Origin: Bacilli bacterium
Lineage (GTDB): Bacteria; Bacillota_I; Bacilli_A; RFN20; CAG-288
DNA: 9,365 nt
Reading direction: 5' to 3'
Assembly: GCA_022774485.1 (NCBI GenBank)
Contig: JALFLX010000104.1
Span: 1 to 9,365, forward strand
Shown in pieces: positions 1 through 6,091 of this stretch; the stretch's first letter is position 1; each line of letters opens with the position of its first letter. The notes under the pieces were generated by a model. That model was not told where the DNA came from. It was given only the letters and a program-made list of their open reading frames with translations, and did not search any database. The position numbers were made by a program, and so were the translations under genes.

Positions 1-125
1 AGGCATGTGAAATCTATCCTGATATGTATATAGAGTGGTGCCTTAATGAACTCAAAGAAGGGAAGAAAGGAGAAGAGCTTCTTCCCTGGTCAGAGGCATG
101 TCAGAGCTTTCGGATTGAAAAATAA
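1..125 (+). CDS. 3' end of an unidentified protein gene (partial)
   Basis: An open frame enters from the left edge and stops at TAA 123-125, giving 40 C-terminal residues. The fragment is rich in Glu, Lys, Trp and Cys and ends in a charged tail (SFRIEK). A hairpin-plus-U terminator on the same strand begins about 65 bases after the stop, which supports this being a real gene end. I do not recognise the family. The fragment is too short for a functional call, and only the frame and stop are supported. Confidence 0.6.
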   Translation, partial: ACEIYPDMYIEWCLNELKEGKKGEELLPWSEACQSFRIEK

Positions 126-133
126 GACTCACG

Positions 134-160
134 AATTTTCGTAAAGTTCTTACGAAAATT
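134..160. repeat. Perfect 11-bp inverted repeat after the partial gene
   Basis: AATTTTCGTAA (134-144) and TTACGAAAATT (150-160) are perfect reverse complements around a 5-base loop. Pairing can be extended outward imperfectly to about 125-169. No U-run follows on the + strand. It lies between the stop codon and the terminator at 190, so it may be a 3' UTR stabilising hairpin or a protein-binding dyad. Function unknown. Confidence 0.5.
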
Positions 161-189
161 GGTAAGCCTCATCAGAGCAGGATTATTTT

Positions 190-212
190 GAGCGGTTTTT
201 CCGCTCTTTTTT
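190..212 (+). terminator. Intrinsic terminator for the left-edge gene
   Basis: GAGCGG (190-195), a T5 loop, CCGCTC (201-206), then six T residues. This is a textbook factor-independent terminator on the + strand, about 65 bases after the stop of the partial gene. Confidence 0.85.
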
Positions 213-291
213 CTATTTTTTCAGGATGGGAAATCAATTGATGACACCTTTCAACATATAAAATTTGGGATTTAAACCCTTATATAAGTAT

Positions 292-322
292 AAAAAAAGG
301 CATGATCACGAGTATCATACCT
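292..322 (-). terminator. Intrinsic terminator of tRNA-Ala
   Basis: Read on the minus strand, GGTATGAT (321-314) pairs with ATCATGCC (306-299) through one G-U pair around a 7-base loop, followed by seven U residues. It starts about 13 bases beyond the encoded CCA end of tRNA-Ala, so the tRNA appears to be transcribed alone. Confidence 0.85.
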
Positions 323-334
323 ATGTTTCTTAGA

Positions 335-410
335 TGGTGGAGCTGACGAGGATCGAACTCGCGACCTCCTCCATGCCATGGAGGCGCTCTCCCAGTTGAG
401 CTACAGCCCC
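335..410 (-). tRNA. tRNA-Ala (anticodon GGC)
   Basis: This 76-nt cloverleaf reads GGGGCTG at the 5' end and CAGCTCC, A and an encoded CCA at the 3' end; the acceptor stem has one G-U pair. The D-arm is TAGCTCAACTGGGAGAGC-like. The anticodon stem CCTCC/GGAGG encloses loop ATGGCAT with anticodon GGC (377-375), reading GCC/GCU alanine codons. The T-arm contains GTTCGATCC. It is flanked by its own promoter and terminator. Confidence 0.97.
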
Positions 411-439
411 AAAAAGATAAACCCTTTCAGGCGTTGTTT

Positions 440-468
440 ATTCTACTCTTTTTCCAAACCTCAGTCAA
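440..468 (-). promoter_or_regulatory. Sigma-A promoter of tRNA-Ala
   Basis: Minus-strand -35 TTGACT (468-463), 17-bp spacer, -10 TAGAAT (445-440). The predicted start is near 433, about 23 bases before the mature tRNA. An A-rich tract upstream of the -35 box (about 471-482) resembles an UP element, as expected for a stable RNA promoter. Confidence 0.85.
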
Positions 469-593
469 TCTTTTTTTGAATTTTCAGTAGAATCATCTTT
501 TTTCAGATATCAGTGGAATTTATATCTTCGTTCTTCTTGTCTATGATTATTTCACTGGTATCAATAGTTTTCTGAAAATCATTTTTTAAAATG

Positions 594-602
594 TGGTACG
601 AT
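594..602 (+). promoter_or_regulatory. Possible extended -10 box of the flavoprotein gene
   Basis: TGGTACGAT gives a TGn extension followed by TACGAT, ending 19 bases before the ATG at 622. No convincing -35 box sits at standard spacing. The predicted start near 609 would leave a leader just long enough to keep the AGAGG ribosome-binding site at 611-615. Tentative. Confidence 0.35.
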
Positions 603-621
603 ATCGAAAAAGAGGCGCTTT

Positions 622-1299
622 ATGAGAATTCTTGTATTGGATGCATCACCGAAAAAGGTGAGTGATACGATGAGAGCTACTTCGATGTTTGTGAAAGGAA
701 TCGAAGATTTAAATCAAGGGGATGTTATCGAGGTTGTGAAGTTGATCAACTGTGAGATTAAACCATGTCTTGGCTGTTTCCAGTGTTGGAAGAATATGGA
801 TGGAAAATGCATCCAGGAAGATGATCAAAACACCTTATTAGAAAAGTATGTTAAAGCAGATATCATTATTTTTTCTTTTCCACTTTACTGTTATTCAATG
901 CCCTCTACTTTAAAAGCATTTTTTGATAGAACAATCCCTCTTGTGAAGAAGAGTATGTCAATTGAAAATGAGGGTGTTAGACATGACTCTTTGGTGGATT
1001 TTTCCAAGAAGAGGAGCGTGGTTCTCTGCGGTTGTGGATTCCCACAGTTTGAGGATAACTTCATCGGTTTGAAGTGTCAACTCAACATGATCCTTCACCG
1101 TTATGTCGGGGTCTTCTATTCCGAAGCGCCTCTTTTGAATATTAAAGAGGCGGAGGCTGTTGCAGACCCACTTCTTGAGAAATTCTATGAGGCGGGAAAG
1201 GAATTTAGAGATAGACTTTGGCTTTCAGAAAAGACAATCCAAGATTTAGAGGCTCCAATGATTCCGATGGAAAAATATGTTTCTTATGTCAATTCATAA
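622..1299 (+). CDS. Flavodoxin-fold NAD(P)H-dependent oxidoreductase, Isf-like with a Cys cluster
   Basis: This 225-residue protein belongs to the NADPH-dependent FMN reductase/iron-sulfur flavoprotein superfamily. The N-terminal strand and phosphate loop (MRILVLDASPK) bind FMN. The segment around residues 84-103, FSFPLYCYSMPSTLKAFFDR, is the typical flavin-binding loop of the family. Cysteines 49, 52, 55 and 63 form a C-x2-C-x2-C-x7-C pattern like the compact [4Fe-4S] motif of iron-sulfur flavoproteins, so an Fe-S cluster plus FMN is plausible; the redox partner is unknown. It is probably cytosolic, with no signal peptide. The ATG is supported by AGAGG six bases upstream. It appears monocistronic, with no clear terminator downstream. 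It could instead be a plain flavodoxin-family reductase whose cysteines do not hold a cluster. Confidence 0.85.
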   Translation: MRILVLDASPKKVSDTMRATSMFVKGIEDLNQGDVIEVVKLINCEIKPCLGCFQCWKNMDGKCIQEDDQNTLLEKYVKADIIIFSFPLYCYSMPSTLKAFFDRTIPLVKKSMSIENEGVRHDSLVDFSKKRSVVLCGCGFPQFEDNFIGLKCQLNMILHRYVGVFYSEAPLLNIKEAEAVADPLLEKFYEAGKEFRDRLWLSEKTIQDLEAPMIPMEKYVSYVNS

Positions 1300-1417
1300 T
1301 CCATAAGTACGATATCTTTATTTATTACATGATTTTTGTGATTAATTTTAAAAAAGTGCGAGAAAAGCTATGACAATTGCAGTGTTTCTTATGTGATGGA
1401 GAACATATTATTTCTCT

Positions 1418-1434
1418 ATACAATATCATTGTAT
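1418..1434. repeat. Short perfect palindrome upstream of the ATPase locus
   Basis: ATACAAT (1418-1424), spacer ATC, ATTGTAT (1428-1434): a perfect 7-bp inverted repeat in the gap between the flavoprotein and ATPase genes. It lacks a U-run, so it is not an obvious terminator; a regulator-binding dyad is possible. The rest of 1300-1478 is A+T-rich with nothing else I can identify. Confidence 0.35.
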
Positions 1435-1478
1435 AAAAATAATAAGATTTTTATTTGGCCAAGATTTTGTTAGTAAAA

Positions 1479-1540
1479 GTTCAAAACACCGAATCAAAAT
1501 GGTTCAAAACTCCGAATCAAAATGGTTCAAAACTCCGAAA
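1479..1540. repeat. 23-bp tandem repeats (about 2.7 copies) upstream of the ATPase promoter
   Basis: Units begin at 1479, 1502 and 1525 with a 23-base period. Each carries the core TTCAAAACWCCGAA followed by TCAAAATG. Units 1 and 2 differ at a single base (A or T at W). Unit 3 has the core and then diverges, and can be read as a unit that lost four bases (core followed directly by AATG). The array ends four bases before the -35 box of the ATPase gene. Close to two helical turns per unit on one DNA face suggests an iteron-like operator or activator site; that function is inference. Confidence 0.85.
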
Positions 1541-1544
1541 ATGA

Positions 1545-1572
1545 TTGATTTATAGTCCTTTTTATATATAAA
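1545..1572 (+). promoter_or_regulatory. Promoter of the AAA ATPase gene
   Basis: -35 TTGATT (1545-1550), 16-bp spacer, -10 TATAAA (1567-1572). The predicted start is near 1579, about 15 bases before the ATG at 1594 and just ahead of the ribosome-binding site GAGG (1581-1584). The repeat array directly abuts the -35 side, a position typical of operator or activator sites. Confidence 0.6.
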
Positions 1573-1593
1573 ATATCCTTGAGGTTATTTATC

Positions 1594-2886
1594 ATGTCAA
1601 GAATTGAAGATTATATTCCACGCTTAGCGGAAAATTCCCTTAAAAGAAAACTCAAATCATCTGGATGTGTTATTGTTAGTGGCCCTAAGTTTTGTGGTAA
1701 ATCCACATTATGCGAACAATTTGCTAAATCGGTAACAACTTTAAAGACTACTAGCGATATTGAACTTGCTAATGCTGAGCCAGCTTCTGCATTAAGGGGT
1801 GATAATCCTCATTTGGTGGATGAATGGCAAAAAGTACCAGAAATTTGGAATCTTATTAAGGATGATCTAGATAAAGATTATCAATTCGGAAAATATCTCT
1901 TAACTGGAAGTACTACTCCGGTTGATCCAAAAATGATTCAAAATTCTGCAGCCGGTAGAATTACCCCTTTGTTATTAAGACCATTTTCTTTATTCGAGTC
2001 CAAAGAATCTAGCGGGGTAATTTCTTTATTGGGCTTATTTGACAAGAATTATAAATTTACTATTACTTATGGACAACATAATCCTATTTCATTAATCGAT
2101 ATTGCTCATATTCTTTGTAGAGGTGGCTGGCCAATTGCAGTTAAGGCTGATAAAGATGTTGCGCTTGATGTAACTGAGAATTATTACAATGGATTATTCA
2201 CCATAGAGGATGAAAGTGATGAATTCGCAGAATTCTTGAAAAACAAAAATATTGAACTTTTAAAAATGATATTAAAATCATTCGCTAGAAACATTTCAAC
2301 TGAAGCGAAAAACACTTCCATGATTAATGATATTTTAGCTTCTGGCGAAAGAAGTACATTAGATGATGAAACCTTTCTTTCTTATAAGAAAACATTAGAA
2401 GATTTATTCATTATCTATGATATGCCAGCATGGAATCTAAATCTTAGAACAAGTGTTGCGGTTAGAAGCTCCCCAACACATCACTTTATTGATACATCTA
2501 TTGCTACAGCAGCATTAGGTATTAAACCTGCTGATTTATTAAATGATTTAAATTCTTTTGGCTTCTTCTTTGAAGATATGGCAGTCAGAGATTTATCAAT
2601 CTACGCTGAATCATTTCATGGTGAATTAAAACACTATAGAGATAGTAAAGGGTTAGAAGTGGATGCAATATTAAAACTTGTGAATGGTGAATATGGTGCA
2701 ATTGAAATTAAAATCGCAAGCGATAAAAATATTTTAGAAGGAATCAATTCCTTAACTAAATTTGAAAGCAAAATGAAAGAGAACGGAATAAAGACGCCAA
2801 CTTTCAAAATGATTCTTACAAGTCACGGGCCTTCTAAAAAAGTTGGAGATATCTATATTGTTCCTATCAGCATGTTAGGATTATAA
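1594..2886 (+). CDS. AAA-family ATPase with C-terminal DUF4143 (PD-(D/E)xK-like) domain
   Basis: This 430-residue protein belongs to the widespread AAA_14/DUF4143 family, whose cellular role is poorly defined. The ATP-binding domain has Walker A GPKFCGKS at residues 30-37, Walker B HLVDEWQ with D76-E77, a sensor-like LLTGST at about 102-107, and a following AAGR segment. The C-terminal part has ...GLEVDAIL...GAIEIK, the D-x(n)-E-x-K pattern of a PD-(D/E)xK nuclease-like fold. I start it at ATG 1594, nine bases after GAGG, rather than at an in-frame TTG at 1579 that would overlap the ribosome-binding site. Codon choice is heavily TTA/ATT/AAT, more A+T-rich than the neighbouring nuclease and kinase genes, which suggests recent acquisition. 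It stands alone behind the tandem repeats. No partner gene indicates a target. Confidence 0.88.
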   Translation: MSRIEDYIPRLAENSLKRKLKSSGCVIVSGPKFCGKSTLCEQFAKSVTTLKTTSDIELANAEPASALRGDNPHLVDEWQKVPEIWNLIKDDLDKDYQFGKYLLTGSTTPVDPKMIQNSAAGRITPLLLRPFSLFESKESSGVISLLGLFDKNYKFTITYGQHNPISLIDIAHILCRGGWPIAVKADKDVALDVTENYYNGLFTIEDESDEFAEFLKNKNIELLKMILKSFARNISTEAKNTSMINDILASGERSTLDDETFLSYKKTLEDLFIIYDMPAWNLNLRTSVAVRSSPTHHFIDTSIATAALGIKPADLLNDLNSFGFFFEDMAVRDLSIYAESFHGELKHYRDSKGLEVDAILKLVNGEYGAIEIKIASDKNILEGINSLTKFESKMKENGIKTPTFKMILTSHGPSKKVGDIYIVPISMLGL

Positions 2887-2948
2887 ATTTGTTCCTTCAA
2901 TCGTCTAAACCTTTGTATTGCAAGGCATTATAACCAAACTAAGCAAAT

Positions 2949-3020
2949 AAAAAACGCCAAATTTGAGATGAGACCCTCCTGTTCGTTGTCAAACTTTTGG
3001 ATCTCATTTCAGATATGGCG
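2949..3020 (-). terminator. Long inverted repeat acting as udk terminator (possibly bidirectional)
   Basis: Positions 2955-2976 and 2999-3020 form a 22-bp inverted repeat with four mismatches and a 22-base loop. On the minus strand the stem ends in GGCG followed by six U residues (2954-2949), placed just after the udk stop. On the + strand a weaker T-run (about 3029-3034) follows, so it may also end the convergent ATPase transcript. The stem is unusually long for a simple terminator, and the element could be a REP- or MITE-like repeat adopted as one. Confidence 0.7.
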
Positions 3021-3032
3021 ATGATATATTTT

Positions 3033-3737
3033 TTAGATTCCTTCCGAACTTTGGAAGACACGGCTCAGGACATCTTCAGAGAATTCGTTATCCTGAACTC
3101 TTTCGTGCGGTTTCCCGTCGGAGGCTTTTTCTAATTCTTCTTTAAAAACGCAGGTTAAGACATCAATCGCTAAGTTACTGATGCCATCGTTGTTGATGAT
3201 GAGGTCAGCGTAGTTTGAACTAGGATGGATAATTTCTTCATACATCGGGGCAACAGTTTTGATGTATTGGTTGACAATACTCTCGTAGCTTCTCTTTCTT
3301 TCGGTGTGGTCGCGGATAAAACGGCGCAAGAAGCGGACTTCGGGAGTGGCGTTGATAAAGACAGTTAAGTCACCAAGCTCTCTGAGTTGCTTGTCGACTA
3401 ATGCCATAATTCCTTCGACAACAACAAGTTTTTTGGGAACGATTGTTTCTGTCCTATCGCTTCTGTTGTGAATGGTGAAGTCGTAGATTGGCTTTTGAAT
3501 GGGCAGACCATTTTTCAAATCTTTGATCTGCGATCTCATGAGCTTCCAGTCAAACGCTTTGGGATGATCGTAATTGACTTTGATTCTCTCTTCCATGGGA
3601 AGACCAGTCTGATCTTTATAATAATCATCGATGGTGATGCGAGTGATGTTTTCCTCTCCAATTCTTTCGATGACATTTGTCGTCACATAGGACTTACCGG
3701 AAGAAGAACCGCCGCCGACTAGAATAATTCTGCTCAT
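3033..3737 (-). CDS. udk: Uridine kinase
   Basis: This cytosolic pyrimidine-salvage enzyme phosphorylates uridine and cytidine to UMP and CMP with ATP or GTP. Family motifs appear in order: Walker A GGSSSGKS (9-16), DDYYKD (37-42), NYDHPKAFD (55-63), PIYDFTIHNR (83-92), VVVEGI (105-110), and the Arg-rich lid RRFIRDHTERKRS (138-150). At 234 residues it is about 20-25 longer than typical bacterial Udk. The extra is an acidic/charged C-terminal tail with no recognised domain. The ATG is preceded by a GGGGGA ribosome-binding site eight bases away. It is transcribed alone, convergent with the ATPase and divergent from the nuclease. P-loop kinases such as phosphoribulokinase-like proteins are the only realistic alternative. 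Confidence 0.93.
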   Translation of the reverse strand: MSRIILVGGGSSSGKSYVTTNVIERIGEENITRITIDDYYKDQTGLPMEERIKVNYDHPKAFDWKLMRSQIKDLKNGLPIQKPIYDFTIHNRSDRTETIVPKKLVVVEGIMALVDKQLRELGDLTVFINATPEVRFLRRFIRDHTERKRSYESIVNQYIKTVAPMYEEIIHPSSNYADLIINNDGISNLAIDVLTCVFKEELEKASDGKPHERVQDNEFSEDVLSRVFQSSEGI

Positions 3738-3762
3738 AAGTCTATCCCCCTAAACCTCATTT

Positions 3763-3791
3763 ATTATAAAAGAACGTTGGGTAAAGAGAAA
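3763..3791 (-). promoter_or_regulatory. Promoter of udk
   Basis: The minus strand carries a perfect -10 TATAAT (3768-3763), about 26 bases from the udk ATG. A weak -35 (TTTCTC, 3791-3786) sits at 17-bp spacing. The -10 is convincing and the -35 is not. It lies in the 132-base divergent spacer shared with the nuclease gene. Confidence 0.55.
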
Positions 3792-3869
3792 TAAAAGAGA
3801 TGATTTCTTTTCTTTAAAATGGATTATTCACTAGCTTTCTACTTTTTTTGCGTGTAATATGAGAACACT

Positions 3870-4910
3870 ATGAAACACACATATCAAAAATTATTACAAA
3901 TATCGTTGCTTTCTCTCATCTTGACAGGCTGTCAGTCTCTTTCTTCTGAGACAGGAGGAAAGACAGAACTTCCGAGTGAAAAACCGGTGGAATCTACATC
4001 GATTATGAGTGATAAAAAGACAGAAGAAGTCACTGATTCTCCTTTTGAAAGCGATACTTCTTCTGCAACAGAAGAAGAAAAAACAGAAGTGAAAACAGAG
4101 GATGTCACACTCCCTCCGGTGACAGAGGAAGTGACAGAGTCGTTACCTCCGGATACAGAAGGAGAGACAATCCCCTGGGATATTCCTTCTTATTATGCGG
4201 GAAAGGTGGATTTTACGTTACGAAATGCTGATTTGAAGACATCTCTTTTCCATGCGATTTCTTCTCACACCAACATCGGATACAACGGTCTTTGGAACGC
4301 GTATCTCTCTACGGATTTACGCGATGATGGAACTATTTGGGACATGTATTCTAACTGTTCCTTTACACCTAGCAATGATAAGTGTGGAAATTACTCAAGA
4401 GAAGGGGATTGTTACAACCGTGAGCACACCATCCCTCAGAGTGTGTTCAATGAAGCTGCTCCGATGAAAGCAGATCTTTTCCATGTCTATCCGACCGATG
4501 GAAAAATCAATGGAAATAGAAGCAATTATCCGCATGCGGAGGTCTCTTCTCCCGCTTCGATGAATGATAATCCTTCTTCCAATGGAAGCATGTTAGGAGA
4601 GAGCAAAACTTCAGGCGTAACCGGTAAGGTTTTTGAACCAGTTGATGAATACAAAGGGGATTTCGCGAGAACTTACTTCTATTTTGTGACCTGCTATCAG
4701 GACAAGATGACCTCGATGAACAATTATGCGTGCTTTAGCAAAAACACGTATCCTTCTCTTTCTTCTTGGGCGATTACGCTTTACAAGCAGTGGTCAATCG
4801 ATGATCCGGTCTCTCAAAAAGAAATCGATCGAAATGAAGCGGTCTATCAGATTCAACACAATCGAAATCCGTTTATTGACTTCCCTGGAATCGAATCTTA
4901 TATCTGGTGA
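3870..4910 (+). CDS. Secreted endonuclease I (His-Me finger) lipoprotein
   Basis: This 346-residue surface nuclease is probably used to degrade extracellular DNA or RNA for nutrients or to counter host DNA nets. Residues 1-21 are a lipoprotein signal (hydrophobic stretch, lipobox LTGC, acylated C21). Residues 22 to about 105 are a Thr/Glu/Ser/Pro-rich, low-complexity linker likely spanning the cell wall. The endonuclease I domain follows: NREHTIPQS with predicted metal ligand E185 and general base H186, then DLFHVYPTD and NGNRSN with probable metal ligand N214 by analogy with Vvn/EndA. Several Cys residues (163, 172, 181) may form disulfides. No good ribosome-binding site precedes the ATG; a TAATAT box at 3855-3860 would start the message almost at the ATG. 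Family call is strong; the biological role is inference. Confidence 0.92.
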   Translation: MKHTYQKLLQISLLSLILTGCQSLSSETGGKTELPSEKPVESTSIMSDKKTEEVTDSPFESDTSSATEEEKTEVKTEDVTLPPVTEEVTESLPPDTEGETIPWDIPSYYAGKVDFTLRNADLKTSLFHAISSHTNIGYNGLWNAYLSTDLRDDGTIWDMYSNCSFTPSNDKCGNYSREGDCYNREHTIPQSVFNEAAPMKADLFHVYPTDGKINGNRSNYPHAEVSSPASMNDNPSSNGSMLGESKTSGVTGKVFEPVDEYKGDFARTYFYFVTCYQDKMTSMNNYACFSKNTYPSLSSWAITLYKQWSIDDPVSQKEIDRNEAVYQIQHNRNPFIDFPGIESYIW

Positions 4911-4938
4911 AAAAATCCCCATATATTGAGGGGATTTT
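4911..4938 (+). terminator. Terminator after the nuclease gene
   Basis: AAAATCCCC (4912-4920) pairs with GGGGATTTT (4930-4938) around a 9-base loop, immediately after the TGA stop. The U-run lies within the 3' arm, so the element is nearly symmetric and could work on both strands. Confidence 0.7.
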
Positions 4939-4950
4939 CATATTAAAAAT

Positions 4951-4976
4951 CAATCTCTTTTTATAGAGTTGTTTTT
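4951..4976 (+). terminator. Possible second terminator after the nuclease gene
   Basis: CAATCTCT (4951-4958) and AGAGTTG (4965-4971) pair with a single bulged base, followed by five T residues. It looks like a weak back-up terminator in tandem with the one at 4911-4938. Confidence 0.4.
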
Positions 4977-4987
4977 ATTCTATCATG

Positions 4988-5011
4988 AAAAAAGCTTCCA
5001 AACAGGAAGCT
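4988..5011 (-). terminator. Terminator of the Fic gene
   Basis: On the minus strand AGCTTCC (5011-5005), loop TGTTT, GGAAGCT (4999-4993) are followed by a run of U residues (4993-4988). It begins 11 bases after the fic stop codon. Confidence 0.85.
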
Positions 5012-5022
5012 CTTTGTTTCTT

Positions 5023-5721
5023 TTAATCGTCGATATACGGATGAGAGGGATCGGTGTAGAAGCAGTTCTGATAGAGGTAAACCTTTAACTCTGTCGGATC
5101 ATTGCTCTCATAATAAGCGATGAGTTTCTTTAAGAATTCATCGTTTCTCTCTGGACGGATGGAGAAGATTCCTTGTCCGTGGCGGAGTAAGAACTGGTTG
5201 CACAAAAGGTTTGCACTTCTCTTGTTGCCATCTAAGAATACCTGTGTTCTCATCAAGTAGCAGTAGAGATCTAAACCTCTTTCGATGAATGATTTCTTCT
5301 CTTCCACAATGTCGCGGATGGTGTTGTTGACGATGTAGGGATCTGGGATCTCAGGAACATATTCTGTACCGGAGATGGTGACGACATCTCTTCTGACACG
5401 ACCTGGCTCTTCCGAGACACCTCTACCGTTGACAATGCGGTTGAGTGAGCAGAGAGTGTTGAGGTCAGTCGGTTCCTCTAACATCTCTTCTTCCTCTAAT
5501 TTCAGATAAGCAGTCTTTAAATTTTTGATTTTGTTGAGTCCGATTGGACGAGGACCAGAAGGTTCGACTCCATCGAGAATGAAGGCTCTCGCTTCGACAA
5601 ACGACACACGGACACCTTCTAAGTAAGCGGCATTGTAGACGAGATCGACGAGGTTCTTCTCGATCAAATCAGCCTTCTGCTCTAAGGTCATCGGCTCTTG
5701 GTCTTTAAAAATCGTTGGCAT
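5023..5721 (-). CDS. Fic/Doc-fold protein with catalytic His replaced by Gln
   Basis: Fic proteins usually transfer AMP or another phosphate-containing group to a target protein through HxFx(D/E)GN(G/K)R. Here residues 160-168 read QVFLDGNKR, so the anion hole and Arg are kept but the catalytic base is Gln. The N-terminal segment AAYLEG (31-36) resembles the inhibitory (S/T)xxxEG helix of class II Fic proteins, also lacking its Ser/Thr. The flap-like stretch GRVRRDVVTISGTEYVPEIP lies at about 107-126. I choose ATG 5721 (232 residues) because AAAGGAG (5738-5732) lies ten bases upstream; the upstream in-frame ATG at 5754 has no ribosome-binding site. There is no signal peptide or adjacent antitoxin, and it is monocistronic. 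It may be catalytically dead, have altered chemistry, or act as a binding protein. Confidence 0.85.
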   Translation of the reverse strand: MPTIFKDQEPMTLEQKADLIEKNLVDLVYNAAYLEGVRVSFVEARAFILDGVEPSGPRPIGLNKIKNLKTAYLKLEEEEMLEEPTDLNTLCSLNRIVNGRGVSEEPGRVRRDVVTISGTEYVPEIPDPYIVNNTIRDIVEEKKSFIERGLDLYCYLMRTQVFLDGNKRSANLLCNQFLLRHGQGIFSIRPERNDEFLKKLIAYYESNDPTELKVYLYQNCFYTDPSHPYIDD

Positions 5722-5765
5722 AACTCCATTGCTCCTTTCTCTGCACACAGGCATCTGCTGACTAT

Positions 5766-5793
5766 ATTTTACACTAGTTAAGCGCTTTCGTAA
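5766..5793 (-). promoter_or_regulatory. Promoter of the Fic gene with overlapping dyads
   Basis: Minus-strand -35 TTACGA (5793-5788), 16-bp spacer, -10 TAAAAT (5771-5766), about 45 bases before the chosen start. Two dyads overlap it: AAGCGCTT at 5780-5787 in the spacer, and TAGTTA-N10-TAACTA (5775-5780 and 5791-5796) covering the -35. A repressor binding here would block the promoter; that is inference. Confidence 0.5.
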
Positions 5794-5796
5794 CTA

Positions 5797-6025
5797 CTTT
5801 CTTAACATTTTTTTGCGAGAGTGAAAGAAATAGAGATTTCTTTGAAAATTGCCTTATTTCCGTTTGTTTTTTAAATTGAGACAAGATTGAGGAAAGATTC
5901 ACTTTCTTTTGGTAGCGCATACATTACAACTGCAGTCTTTCCTACCATTATGCAGTACTTCAAGTTATGAATTTTTATTCTTCGTTATAGCAAATTATCA
6001 TGGGCTTAATGGAATAATAGGAATT
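5797..6025. other. Gene-poor gap between Fic promoter and ribU terminator
   Basis: I find no coding frame, tRNA or convincing promoter in this stretch. The only structure is a perfect 8-bp inverted repeat, AAAGAAAT (5824-5831) and ATTTCTTT (5836-5843), with a 4-base loop and no U-run, plus two copies of TGCAGT (about 5931 and 5950). The remainder is A+T-rich sequence with no recognisable feature. Confidence 0.5.
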
Positions 6026-6060
6026 AAAAAAGAGTGAAAGACTATTTGGTCAATCACTCT
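6026..6060 (-). terminator. Terminator of the riboflavin transporter gene
   Basis: On the minus strand AGAGTGA (6060-6054) pairs with TCACTCT (6037-6031), with an inner GAC/GTC pairing in the loop, followed by six U residues (6031-6026). It starts about 30 bases after the stop codon. Confidence 0.85.
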
Positions 6061-6091
6061 ATACCTATGGAATAAACAGGAATAATCGATA

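Noticed and set aside
1479..1540. CRISPR-like array
   Set aside because: The 23-bp units are directly tandem with no unique spacers and no cas genes nearby; they are better read as iterons or operator repeats.
1579..1593. TTG start for the ATPase, five residues longer
   Set aside because: It would place the start codon over the GAGG ribosome-binding site that serves ATG 1594, and it coincides with the predicted transcript start.
5023..5721. Fic/Doc toxin-antitoxin pair
   Set aside because: No small antitoxin gene lies next to it, the promoter and terminator are private, and the toxin's catalytic His is missing.
5722..5754. Upstream ATG 5754 as the Fic start
   Set aside because: No ribosome-binding site precedes it, whereas AAAGGAG lies inside this extension and is placed to serve ATG 5721.
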